Source of the DNA: Pyrenophora tritici-repentis
Lineage: Eukaryota > Ascomycota > Dothideomycetes > Pleosporales > Pleosporaceae
DNA: 64,000 nt
Assembly: GCF_003171515.1 (NCBI RefSeq)
Contig: NC_089392.1
Location: forward strand, 3,594,031-3,658,030
Direction of reading: 5' to 3'
The notes under the pieces were generated by a model. That model was not told the DNA's origin and ran no database searches. It saw nothing but the letters and a program-made list of their open reading frames with translations. Each line of letters begins with the position of its first letter. Position 1 is the first letter of the stretch. A program made the position numbers and the translations under genes. Of this stretch, positions 54,201 to 64,000 are shown one piece after another.

Positions 54201-55668
54201 GAGGATTATCGCACACATCCACAATAGCCTACCGGGCGGCCACGGAGGTCGCACGACGACGTACCAACAAGTAAGCCAGTGGTACTACTGGCAGGGCATG
54301 ACGAACACAATTGCGCGCTTTACCAACAACTGTCTAACCTGTAAACGCTCTAAGGTTAACCGCACCGCCAAACATAGTTTGCTTCACCCGCTGCCTGTCC
54401 CTACTCAGTACTGGGATGACATATCCATCGACTTCATCACCCCACTGCCTAAGTCAACCTGGTGTGGTCACTCTTACCAACACATCATGGTCGTGGTTGA
54501 CCGTCTATCAAAAATGAAGAAGTTCATTGCAATGGAAAACCTAGAGGTGCCTACAGTCGTTGACAAGTTTATGGAATACATCTGGAAAGAGGAAGGATAC
54601 CCAAGGACTCTTGTATCAGATCGGGGCCGCCAATTCACGTCACATTTCTGGAATCGCCTGTGTGCCCAGGTGGGAACGCACCCTAAACTCTCTACCTCCC
54701 ATCACCCAGAAACCGACGGTCAGACCGAGAATGCAAACGCCGATCTCAAACAATACCTAAGGGCGTACGTTAACTACCTACAGACGGATTGGGCCCAGCT
54801 ATTGCCTTTAGCAGAATTTGAAGCCAATTCGGCCATTAGCACAGCTACCGGGTTATCTCCGTTCCTCGCCACAAAGGGACGCCAACCGCGATCTGGACTG
54901 GAGCCCGCTCACCTTCTGCGCCCCCTTAACAACCACCCTACTATCGCCCAACAGCAACGGAACGCTGATGCCCTCGCCCAGCGCATTGACACAACGCGCA
55001 CCTTCCTGCGACAACAAATCCTATGGGCTCAAGACAAGATGAAAGAGTTCGCAGACGCGAACCGATACCCAGCACCACGGTTCGACGTGGGTGACTGGGT
55101 GATGCTGAACGCCCGCCACATTAAAACCGAAAGACCAGTTAAGTCACTAGACCACAAGAATATAGGGCCATACCAGATCACTCGGGTCATTGACAACATG
55201 GCCTACGAACTAGACCTCCCTCCTCAGCTTAAAGCTATCTTCCCAGCCTTCCACCCATGGCTCCTACAACCGTACGAGGACGACGCCTTACCCGGACAAC
55301 CTCGTCCAGGCGATGCCGCTCCCCCCGAAGTCCACCTTGGCAACGATGGAGTCACAGAATACGTGGTCTCCCAAGTCCTAGACTCTCGCATACGACGCAA
55401 TCTCGTCGACCCTCACACAGGTGAGCGTGGATTGCTGCAATACAAGGTGGAATGGGTGGGCGACGATCAGTCAGAGCCATGGCAGCCCTACCATAACCTG
55501 CGCAGCTGTAAAGAGTCAGTCCAGGACTTTCACAGCCGCAACCCTGGCCGACCAGGACCACACGCCACATTTCATGACTACGATGACGACGGACAGCTCG
55601 CTATAGCCCTGCTCCAGCTACTAGATAGCAAGTACTCAAATAAGTTTGCGCCTCAGTCGGAACTTTGA
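51257..55668 (+). CDS. Gypsy Pol: protease, reverse transcriptase, RNase H, integrase, chromodomain
   Basis: The frame is the -1 frame relative to gag and stays open upstream past the gag stop, with no ATG at its start, so it is probably made as Gag-Pol by frameshifting; the slip site is not identified. Domains in order: aspartic protease (GDTGCASLFID, LGTPWF), reverse transcriptase (SKVDVIAAFNKIRI, MPFGMCNSPGTFQ, YLDDVIIF) and RNase H (VETDASDYVYAAVLSQ, YDKELLAIVRAFEEW). Next is integrase (zinc-binding H-H-C-C ending CLTCKRSK; core DFITPLP, VSDRGRQFTS, HHPETDGQTENAN). A C-terminal chromodomain-like segment (EYVVSQVLDSRI...YKVEWVGDDQSEPWQPYHNL) ends it. The chromodomain places it with the chromoviruses, which target modified histones. 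About 1419 residues from 51409; no lesion seen. Confidence 0.95.
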
Positions 55669-55687
55669 GCGCTTTTCGGGGGGGACG

Positions 55688-55895
55688 TGTGATGGTTTTG
55701 GGCCGTTGCCCCGCACAGGCCACCTGCCAGATGCCTTAGCGTTGTTTTGATGTTCGCGCACGAGCCACCTGTTTGGTGGCCCATGCACACCCCCACTTAG
55801 ATATATTCCGCGCAGAGCTTCTTACAAGCTCTGCACTGCAATTACTTTGTAATTCAACACAGTTTCAAATACCTGACCTATGTGAGACCCTTACA
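55688..55895 (+). repeat. Gypsy 3' LTR
   Basis: 208 bp, same sequence as 48671-48878, followed by CAGCG at 55896-55900. Confidence 0.95.
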
Positions 55896-57190
55896 CAGCG
55901 AGGATAGTAAGAACAGCGAGGATAGTAAGGACAGTAAGAGTAGCGAGGATAGCGAAAGTAGGAGAGTAGCAGTAGCAATAGCAGTAGCCGGAGGTGTATA
56001 TAAGCTGTAAGAGGTAAGAGGTAGAAGTAAGGATATTATAAGCAGCAAGGATAGCAGGGGCAGAAGCGGCAACAGGTGCAGGGGTAGTAGGAGTAGTAAT
56101 AAGAATATTAAGAGCAGTGCAAGTTACAAGGACAAGGGACAAAGTAAGGACAGTAGAGATAGTAAGAGTATCAGGAGCAGCGAGAACAGAAGCCGTAGGA
56201 TTGATAGCGAAGATATTAAGAGCAGCAAGGAAAGCGAAAGTAGCGAGGGTAGTAAGAGCAGCGACAAGAGGAGCGGTAGCGGCCGCCGAAACCGCAGTTA
56301 CCGCAGGTGGAGGAGGCGTAGGAGGTAAGGGGCAGAAGAGAGCAGTAGAGACAGCGGGAACAGCGGGGAAAGCGAGAGCAGCAAGAAGGACGGGGATAGT
56401 AGAGATAGAGGAAGTGGCGAGAGCAGAAGCAGTAATAGGGAGGATTGCGGAATGCGGAGGAGTAAGAGCGGTAGGAGTAAGAGTAGCAAGAGCAGGACGT
56501 AGAAGTAAGAGCCGTAGGAGCAGGAGCAGTAAGAATAGCAGGAGTAGCAAGGGTAGGAGCTTTAAAGGCGGCAGCAACGAGGGTGTTACAAGCAGCGAAA
56601 ATAATAGGAGCAGGGAGAGTGGTCGCAGTAAGGATAGCGATAGAAGCGAGGTTGGCGACAGCAGGGACAGTAGTAGTAGCAAGAATAGCGAGAGTAGCGA
56701 GAGCAATAGCAGTGAGAGCTAGAGCATTAAGAGTAGCAGCAATAAGAGCAGTAACCGTAGGAGTAGGCGCATTAAGAGTAAAAGCTGCAGGAGTAAGAGC
56801 AGTAAGGGCGGAAATAGTAGGAGCGTAATTAGCGAGAGCAGGAGCAGCGAGGACAGCAGGAGCAGCTGGAATGGCGAGAGCAGCAAGGACGGAGTGGATA
56901 GCAAGAATAGGAAGCGTAGGGGCCGCAGTGGCGATATTTGTAGAAGCGGCAGTAAACACAGGTGTAGTAGTAGCCGTAGGAGTAATAACGAGCATGTTAA
57001 AAGCAGCAAGGACGGCAGGAACAGCGGGAGTTGCAATAGTAGAACCCGTAACCGTAATTGAATAGACAGTAAGAGTGATAGTCGCGATAGAAGGAAAAGT
57101 TACAAGAATAGCAGCCGTAGCCGTGGTAGAAGCAAGAGTAATTATAATAGAGGCAAAGATAGTAACAGTAGTAAGAGTAATAAGCACAGT
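55896..57190 (+). repeat. purine-rich array, distal part
   Basis: Continuation of the GAG/AGC/TAG-type array after the Gypsy element, more degenerate than the proximal part (AGTAAGAGTAGC-type words). No gene is seen; the many open frames on both strands are compositional. Confidence 0.85.
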
Positions 57191-57640
57191 AAGGGTATAG
57201 TAAGAGCAAAAGTTTAAAGAAGAGTTATTTATGTTAAAAATAAGTATGCAGGTATAAAGCAAAGAAAAGAAAGATTCGAAAAGAGAGAGTATAAAGTTGG
57301 TGAGATTCATAATCGATAGATGAGGTAGGTAAAACAGGTATAGTTTGTAGTATATATTAGATAGTGTTTAAGAAAGAAATCAAGCATAGAATTAAGTAGG
57401 ATTTAAGGATTAGGATTGTAGTAGAAGACAGAGCAAGTTATTAGGAATACATTAATAAGAAGATAGAAGAAAAGATTAAGTTTATATAAAAGTAGAGTCA
57501 TAAGAAGAAGATATAAATAAAAAAGATATAAGAGATTATGTTTCAATAATATTAAAAAGAGATGTTAGAAAAGAAAGAAGAATAAAAGAAACCCGATATA
57601 ATTTAAGAGGAGTATAGTAAAGGGAATAGAAGATAGGTAG
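57191..57640 (+). repeat. subtelomeric repeat, reference copy
   Basis: About 440 bp homologous to the reverse complement of 25201-25570 followed by 27271-27299. It shows the uninterrupted order of the sequence that the composite retroposons and the Copia element entered. Confidence 0.85.
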
Positions 57641-58600
57641 AAGAAGAAAGAGAGAGAAAGATAAGGAAGTTTATAGAGAAGGACATAAGAAGCAAAAGAT
57701 AAAGAGAAAGAAGGAGAAGTAAAGAAAATAGAAAGAGAAGTAAAGAAAAATATAGAGCAAGTAAAGAGAGAGTAGCAAGAACAGCAGTAGTAATAAGGAT
57801 AAGGATAGAGTTAAGGTACAGTACAATAATGCATAGTGGGTATTTAAGCAACAGTAGTAAGACGAGGCAGGCCGTGTTGGACGTGCATACAGTAGGTAGA
57901 GTTTAAGTTTACCGACGCAGAATAGTGATAGAGGTATATAGGGTAGTAGATAATGCGATGCGGTATATAGACGGCGGTAGGCGAAGGACAGAGCCGACAC
58001 AATATACAACAGTATTAGAGAACTAAGAGGTAGTAGGCAAAGGAGATAGTTGAAGAAGTATTTAGGTTGTGTTTAGTATAGCGAATGGTATAACGTGTGT
58101 ATACAAGCAATAAGAAGATAATAGATACGGAGGAGATTAGACAGCAGATATAAAAGATTGTTAGTTTCGAGGGTATTTATAGCAAGGTTGTTAGGATTAG
58201 TATAGGGAAGCAAGAATAGAGTAGCATAGGGATAGATAGGAGGTTAGTAGAACAGAGAGTTAAAGTAAATTTAATAGAGGGATTCGTAAGACAGTTTTAG
58301 AGCAAGTAGGGGTTAGGGTGTACAGAAACGAATAGGTTAATAAGAGAGTTTTATTAGAGTCAGCCGTTTATAATAGAGGAGAACAATAAACAACAGAGGT
58401 TATTGCAGAGAAGGGTATAGGCCGAGGTAAAGGGAAGAAGAGAGAAGATATAGTGGCAATAGGAAAAGTTTCCGAGTTAGGGTATTTAGTAGATGTTATA
58501 TAGATTAAGTGATAAAAGCGAGTAAATTAGATTAAAAATAAGGAGAGATAGAAATAGATGAAGAGGAAAGGAAAGAAGAGAGAGGAACAGAAGAGAGAGA
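57641..58600 (+). repeat. degenerate C-poor subtelomeric sequence
   Basis: A/G/T-rich sequence with sparse C on the plus strand. I see no gene. It may contain upstream TLH relics too decayed to align by eye. Confidence 0.6.
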
Positions 58601-58639
58601 GGGGAAGGATGGATGTGGTGGAGAGGAGAGATGAGGAGG

Positions 58640-59110
58640 GGCAGGGAGGGTTGGAGCAGCAGGAGCAGGAGCAGGAGCGACAAGGCGGGTGGCGGAGGTG
58701 AATACAGCAGCGGCAACAGGAGTTTAGGGAGGTAGAGTAGTGAGGTAGGGAATTAGGATGGTAGGGGAATGGATAGGGAATATGCAAAGGGGCGGATAAT
58801 GGGCGAAGCGAGGAAAATATAGGGAGATGTTGGTGAGGGGAGGGGGGAAGTGTAAAAGAAGCGATTACGATTGTTTTAGAGCCGATTCAGTTTAAGGGTT
58901 ATTAGGGGCGTTTTTGGTGGGAGGTAGAGTAGGAAAGGAATTGTTAGGGGCGGTATTAGAAGGTAAGAGATGCAAATTAACAGTATAAAGGAGTATTCAC
59001 GGGGGTTTATTAGGGCAGCGTTTAGGTAGAGGGAGGTAGGAAAGCGTTAGGGGCGGGGTTAAAGGGGAGAAGAGGATTTATAGTAGATAAGACAGGGTTA
59101 GGGGTATAGA
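58640..59110 (+). pseudogene. TLH 3'-end relic 1
   Basis: Nucleotide similarity to the TLH C-terminal coding region (about 46600-47010) is visible by eye, e.g. CAGCGGCAACAGGAGTTTAGGGAGGTAGAGT against CAGCGGCAGCAGGAGTTCGCC..., and later AGGGGCGTTTTTGGTG and GGAGGTAGGAAAGCG. Many C positions of the intact copy are A, G or T here. Nothing is translatable. Confidence 0.75.
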
Positions 59111-59439
59111 AGGAAGAAAGGGTTAGGGTTACAGAATAAAGAGAGGGATAGGTAAGAAATGAATAGAAGAATAAAAATATTCATAAGGAGATAAAGGAGG
59201 ATTAGATTACAGGCAAAATAAGGTAGAAGAGCAATTCGTTAGGTAGTATGTAGAGGGGAAAGAGTGGGTAATAAGATATAGAAGGCGAGTATTAGAAAAG
59301 TATTTGGAGGGGCAAGGAGGCGAAGAGAGATATAAAGAAGAGGAGGAGAGATTTTTAGTGTGTAGACAAGCGGACAAGGAGATAGACAGCAGCAAAGAGC
59401 AGTAATAAAGAGGAGATATAGTAGAGAGGAGGGTAGAGC

Positions 59440-59890
59440 AGTAGGAGCAGGAGCGACAAGGCGGGTAGTAGAGTTTAATACGGCAGTGATAACAGGAGTT
59501 TAGGCAGGTAGAGTAGTAAGACAGGCAATTAGGATAGTAGGGGAATAGATAGGGAATATGCGAAGGGCGGGTGATAAGCAAAGCGAGGACAAAATAGGGA
59601 GATGTTAGTGACGGGGAGGAGAAATACAAAAGAAGCAGTTAAGATTGTGTTAGAGTAGATTTGTATAAGGGTTATTCGTTATGTATTTAGTAGGGAGTTA
59701 GGCAGGAGAAATGTAAGGGGTAGGAGAGGAATTGTTCGGGGCAGTATTGGATAGTACGAGACGCAAATTGATAGTGTAACAGAGTATTAATAGGGGGGTT
59801 AATAGAGGAAGAGGTAGGGTAGAGGGAGGTAAGAGAGTAGTGGAGGGCGCGGTTAAAGGGGTTAGGGGTAGAGAGAGGAAGGGTCAGGAG
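59440..59890 (+). pseudogene. TLH 3'-end relic 2
   Basis: A second decayed copy of the same region about 775 bp further on: AACAGGAGTTTAGGCAGGTAG, then GTATTAATAGGGGGGTTAATAG against GTATTAATAGGCGGGTTATTAAG of the intact copy, and GGCGCGGTTAAAGGGGTTAG. Cytosines are again preferentially lost. Confidence 0.78.
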
Positions 59891-59975
59891 AGGAAGGGTC
59901 AGGGAGGGTAGAGAGGATCAGGGAGGGTAGAGAGGATCAGGGAGGGTAGAGAGGATCAGGGAGGGTAAAGAGGGT
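59880..59975 (+). repeat. 21-bp minisatellite
   Basis: About four units of GATCAGGGAGGGTAGAGAG type in tandem. Confidence 0.85.
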
Positions 59976-60063
59976 TAGGTATTATAGTATAAGAAGATAA
60001 CTAGAGAAAGTAAGTAAAAAGAGTTAAGAATAATAAAGTGGATAGTAAATAATATATAGGGGG

Positions 60064-62160
60064 GTTTTAGAGAGGAGGAAATATAAGAGAGTTTACTAGA
60101 AAATAAGAAAGAGGGGTTTCAGAGTAGGCAGAAGCGTAAAGCAAGAGCATAGGGCAGAGGAAAAGAGGAAAAGAGGTAGAGTTTAAAGAAGGCCGCCGGT
60201 TGCGGTAAGGAAGATGCAAAGGCGAGAGTAGTAGAAGAGAATATAAGAGAGGATTATATGTTAGGGGTAAATAGGTAAGAGGGGCGGGGATTTAGGGGCG
60301 CAAAAGGAGGGTAGAGAAAGAAAATACAAGAGAGGTAGAGGTAAAGGGTTAGAAAGAGAGTTAGAATAGAATTTTTATAAGATAAGGTAGGTTTAGAGGA
60401 CGCAGAGTTGTAGAGCGAAGTAGAGGGTAGGGTGTAAGAGTAGAGAGTAAGGAGTTAAAAGAAGTTAGATAGGGCGTATAAGTAGTAACACCCCGTTTTT
60501 AGGGTTAAGAAGTATTTAGGAGGAGAAAGGGAGAAGTAGGAAAAGAAGAGGGAGAGTAAGAGTAAGCCGTAAGGTGTCACAAAGAGGGTAGAGTAAGAGT
60601 AGAGGAGAGAGTAGAGGGGTGGTGGGTGGACCCGTAAGGTGTTACAAAAAGGGTGGAGTAAGAGTAGTTATTGTAGGATTAATTAGGTTATAGGAACGCA
60701 GGCGGTGGAGTGAGTTCCGGGGGCGCAGTACAGCAAGTCAGACGGGCAGATAGGACAGACAAGGAGGCGAAACAAGTAGTAAGGGGGAAGAGGAGGTTTC
60801 ACAAGTAGGTAGGGCGAAGAGAGGGTTTCATAGGTAAGTAGGATATAAAGAGAAAGGGGAGTGTTAGGAAGAGATAAGTAAGGTATTATAAAGAAGAGGA
60901 GTATGTGTTATAAGGGTAGATAGTAGCGTGTAAAGAGTAGAGTAAAGAGTAGAGTAAAGAGTAGAGTAAAGAGTAGATAGTAGAGAGTGTAGGAAGTTAA
61001 GAAGGAGTAGAAGTGGTAAAGGAAGAGAGGGAGTAGGTAATAAAAACGGTAAGAGAGAGTAAAACGCAGAAGGAAAAGTAAAGAAAGTAGGTAAGTAAAG
61101 AGAAGTAGTAGGTAGTAGAAGAAGAGAAGTAGAGAAATAAAGAAAGGTTACAGGGTTAGGGAGAGTAAGAAGGGTAAGGGAGTAGGGATAATAGAAGAGG
61201 ATAGAAGAGATAGTAAAAGAGAAAAAAAGAGAAGAGATATAAGAAGAGAGAAAGAGTGAAGAAGAGAGAGATGATAGTTAATATAATATAGAAAAGTAAG
61301 AAAATAGATATAAGAGAATAGAATAGTAATAAAGAGTAAGAGTAAGAGCAGAAGTAAAGGAAAGGAAGAGAGAGAAAAAGGAAAATGAGAAGTAGAAGTG
61401 AAGAAGAAAGAGAGCAAGAAAGAGAGCAAGAGTAAAGAAAAGGGTAAGAGTAGAAGTAGAAGTAGTGAAAGCGGTAAGAGAGAGTAAAGTAGGTAGTAGT
61501 AGAAGAAAGAAGTATAGAAAGGAAGTAAAGAGGAGTAGTAGGTAGTAGAAAAAGAGAAGTAGAGGGAGTAAAGAAAGTCGGAGAAGAAAGAGAAAAAGGG
61601 TGAGAAGAGGTAATGAGTAAGGAGTAGGAAGAGAAAGGTTAGAGAGTAGAGTTAAAAGTAAAAATTCGAAAGGGTTAGTAGAAGGAGAGAAAAAGGAAGG
61701 AGTAGGGAGTGAGGTAAGTAGGAGAGAAAGAGGTAGAAAGAAGAGGAAATAGGGAAAGTAAAGTAGATCAAGAGAGAGGAAAGGGAAGTTAGAGGAGTAA
61801 AAGAAGTTGAGAGAGGAAAAGAGGGGAGGTGTAGTAGTAGAGGGAGAGGGTAAGGGAGAGATTGAGGGTAAGGGAGAGATTGAGGGTAAGGAGAGATTGA
61901 GGTAAGGGAGAGAGTGAGGGTAAGGGATTTTAGGGAGGAGGAAATACAAGAGAGTTTAATAGAAAGCAAGAAAGAGGGGATTGAGAGTAGGCGGAAGGGC
62001 GAAGGGAGAGGGTAGGGCAGAGGAAAAGAGGTTAAGTTTCAAGAAGCCGGCCGTTGCGGTAATAATAATACAAAAGCGAGAGTAGTAGAAAAGAATATAA
62101 GAGAATATTATATTTTAGAGGTAGATAGATAAGAGAGGGCGCGGAGTTGTAGACGCAAAA
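60064..62160 (+). repeat. subtelomeric duplication, 1864-bp offset
   Basis: A block of about 230 bp starting TTTTAGAGAGGAGGAAATA at 60064 recurs in diverged form at 61928 (TTTTAGGGAGGAGGAAATA), both containing GGGCAGAGGAAAAGAGG and a GCCG...GTTGCGGTAA core. CCGTAAGGTGT.ACAAA words at about 60577 and 60630 and a related one at 62313 support a longer duplicated unit. No gene is seen. Confidence 0.7.
60935..60990 (+). repeat. short tandem repeat
   Basis: Units of AGAGTAGAGTAAAG repeated about four times. Confidence 0.8.
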
Positions 62161-63922
62161 TAATAGTAGAGAAAGAAAATACAAGAGAGATAGAGGTAAA
62201 GGCAAAGAAAGAGAGTAAGAAGAGGAGTTTTATCAAGGTAAGATAGATTAAGGGGGCGCAGAGGGTAAATTGTAAGAGTAGAGAGTAGAGAAAGAAGAGA
62301 GAGAGAGTAAGAGTAAGCTGTAAGGTATCACAAAAAGGGTAGAGGAGAGGGTAGAGTAGAGAGAAGAAGTTTAACAAGTATAAGATAAAAGAAAGAAGAA
62401 ATATAAAAGTAGAGAGAAGTAAAGAAGAAGAAGAGAATCGAAGAAGTATAGGAGGATAGAAAGAAAAGAAGGAGGTAAACGAAAAGAGAAAATAAATAAG
62501 AAGAGTATAAAAGAAGAGAGTTAGAAATTAAGACGAAGTAGATAAGGAAAGAGGTATATTAGAAGAAGAAAGGATAAAGAGAAAAGAGAGGAAAGAAAAG
62601 TAGATTATTAAAAGAGAAAGAAGAAGGTAAGAGCAGAAGTAAGCGTAAAAGTAAGAGGAAAGAGAAAGAGAGTAAGAGTACGAGTAGGAGTAAAGGTAGT
62701 AATAATAGTATTAGTGAGTGTAAGAGTAAAGGGAATAATAAGAATAAGAGTAACGGTGATAAGGAGGGAGAAATAGAAGAGAAAAATAAAAAAAGTATTA
62801 TAAAGCGGTAAGAAAAGAAGAAGAAAATAAAGACAAAGGGAGAAATGTAAAAAGTAGAAAGAAGAGAAAAGAGAGTTAGAAAGTAGAAAGTAAGAATAGA
62901 AAAGTAGTGATTAGAGAGTAAGGAGAAGGAGTAGAAGTGCAGTATGTATAAAGAATAAATTAAGGAGAAGATAGTAGAGAAAAAGATTAGAGGAAAGAAA
63001 GGTAAAAGAGAAAAAGGTAGAAAGAGGAAAGTAGAGTAAAGAAGATAAAGAAGAGTAAGAAAGGGACAGTAGAGAAAAGAATAGGAAGAGGTAATAGGTA
63101 GAAAGTAGAAAGAAGATAATAGTAGAAAAGAAAAGAGAGAAATAGGTAGAAGAGTAGAGAGAAGAAGTTTAATAAGTAGAAGATAAAAGGGAGAAGAAAT
63201 ATAAGAGTAGGGGAGAGTAAAAAAGAACAGAGTTAAGGAAGAGGAAATAAGAAGAGTATAAAAGAAGATGGTATGAAGTAGAGATAAAGTAGAGAAGAGG
63301 AGAAGAAAATTAGGAGAAGAAAAGATAGAGGGGTAAGAGAGGGAGAAGAAGATAAGAAGAATAGAGAGAGAGATAAGATTGTAAGTAAGAAAAAGAATAG
63401 AGGTAATAGTGAGAGTAGAGGTATTAAGAATAGTATTAGTTAGTATAATAGAAAGGGTAATAGAGATGGAGAAATAGAAGTAGAAGAGAAGAAAGAAAAA
63501 AGGAAATTAGAGGAGAAAGAGGTAAAAAAAGGATAAGGAAAGAGAAAAAAAGGAGATGAGAGATAAGAGAAGTAGAGAGAGTAGAAGAAAAGAAAGAGAA
63601 AAAGAGGAAGTGAAAGAGAGGAGGAGAGAAAGTGAAAGAGAAGAGGGGAGAAAAGAGAAGAGAAGAAATAAAGAGAATAAAGGGAAAGTAGAGAGTGAAA
63701 GGGTAGAAGAGTAGAAAAGAAGAGTTTATAGAGTAAAAGAGAAGAAGTAAAGAAAGTAAAGAGTGAAGGGATAGAAGAAGAAGAGTAGGGAATTAAAATG
63801 AAAAGGTAGGAGAGAAGAAGTAGAAAGTAAAGAAAATAAGAATAGGAGGTATAGAGAGTAGAATTGGAGAGTAGAAGAAAGAGGGAAGTTAGAGGAGAGT
63901 TAGAAGTTAGGAGAGTTGAGGA
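62161..63922 (+). repeat. telomere-adjacent purine-rich, C-free sequence
   Basis: Made of GAAGA, GTAGA and AAAGAG words; the plus strand has only scattered C before 63228 and none after it. No coding potential is credible. Confidence 0.85.
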
Positions 63923-64000
63923 GGGTTAGGGTTAGGGTTAGGGTTAGGGTTAGGGTTAGGGTTAGGGTTAGGGTTAGGGTTAGGGTTAGGGTTAGGGTTA
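63923..64000 (+). repeat. telomere, (TTAGGG)n
   Basis: About 13 perfect TTAGGG units to the end of the window, G-rich strand 5'-3' outward. This marks the true chromosome end or the end of its assembled part. Confidence 0.98.

Larger units (their letters stand above)
48671..55895 (+). mobile_element. intact Ty3/Gypsy chromovirus
   Basis: 7225 bp with identical 208-bp LTRs and a 5-bp target duplication CAGCG (48666-48670 and 55896-55900). A G-rich polypurine tract (CGGGGGGGGAC) precedes the 3' LTR. Gag and pol frames are long and uninterrupted. Identical LTRs mean recent insertion. Confidence 0.95.

Noticed and set aside
56117..57310. Open frames of 200-364 codons in the distal array
   Set aside because: Low-complexity translation of purine-rich repeats, with overlapping frames on both strands.
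57603..62377. Many minus-strand Leu/Ser/Phe-rich frames resembling membrane proteins
   Set aside because: The C-poor plus strand gives pyrimidine-rich codons on the minus strand; hydrophobic runs are compositional, and the region holds TLH relics on the plus strand.
1..64000. tRNA or rRNA genes
   Set aside because: I found no cloverleaf with TTC loop and anticodon arm, and no rRNA core sequence.

Overview
This window is a chromosome end. Its right edge is a perfect TTAGGG array (about 63923-64000), so the chromosome interior lies to the left. TTAGGG telomeres occur in many eukaryotes. The combination of fungal-type hAT transposases, a Tad1-like LINE with a (TAA)n tail, a chromodomain Ty3/Gypsy element, a fungal dynamin-like fragment, an OrsD/RecQ telomere-linked helicase (TLH) family and a 46-nt intron points to a filamentous ascomycete. 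The species cannot be named from this.

Almost no host gene survives. At the left (1-5.9 kb) are an anonymous region, an open frame split by an intact hAT (hAT-A, 1289-4562), and the stalk part of a dynamin-like gene cut by another hAT. From 5.9 to 10.7 kb two old hAT pseudogenes (hAT-E, hAT-D) are fused head to head through one MITE. From 10.7 to 17.9 kb is a 5'-truncated TLH copy broken by hAT-B (10871-14235), followed by a purine-rich GAG/AGC tandem array. From 17.9 to 27.3 kb lie two inverted copies of a composite retroposon with ~171-bp tandem monomers and a LINE 3' tail; the first carries a MITE that itself carries a full-length LINE. From 27.3 to 41.8 kb is a Ty1/Copia element broken by a 128-bp MITE and two inverted copies of hAT-C. 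The segment between the hAT-C copies has been inverted, as the swapped target-site duplications show. A third composite retroposon sits in the Copia leader.

From 42.2 to 47.1 kb is a nearly full-length TLH gene encoding C2H2/OrsD-like zinc fingers, then a domain that I read as a complete tyrosine recombinase (R..K..R..H-x8-Y), then a RecQ helicase and a Cys-rich C-terminus. It is broken by a MITE and a 1-nt deletion. Its downstream array (47.1-57.2 kb) holds an intact chromovirus with identical LTRs (48671-55895). The last ~6.8 kb before the telomere is degenerate subtelomeric repeat containing decayed TLH 3' ends. Its telomere G-strand becomes progressively depleted of cytosine; 63229-64000 contains none.

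The elements form interacting sets. hAT-B has the same terminal inverted repeat as both MITE families and is their plausible transposase source. The LINE is the plausible machinery for the composite retroposon. Inverted element copies have served as substrates for inversions. The most novel items are the recombinase-helicase fusion linked to the chromosome end, the SVA-like composite retroposon, and the strand-specific cytosine loss next to the telomere.
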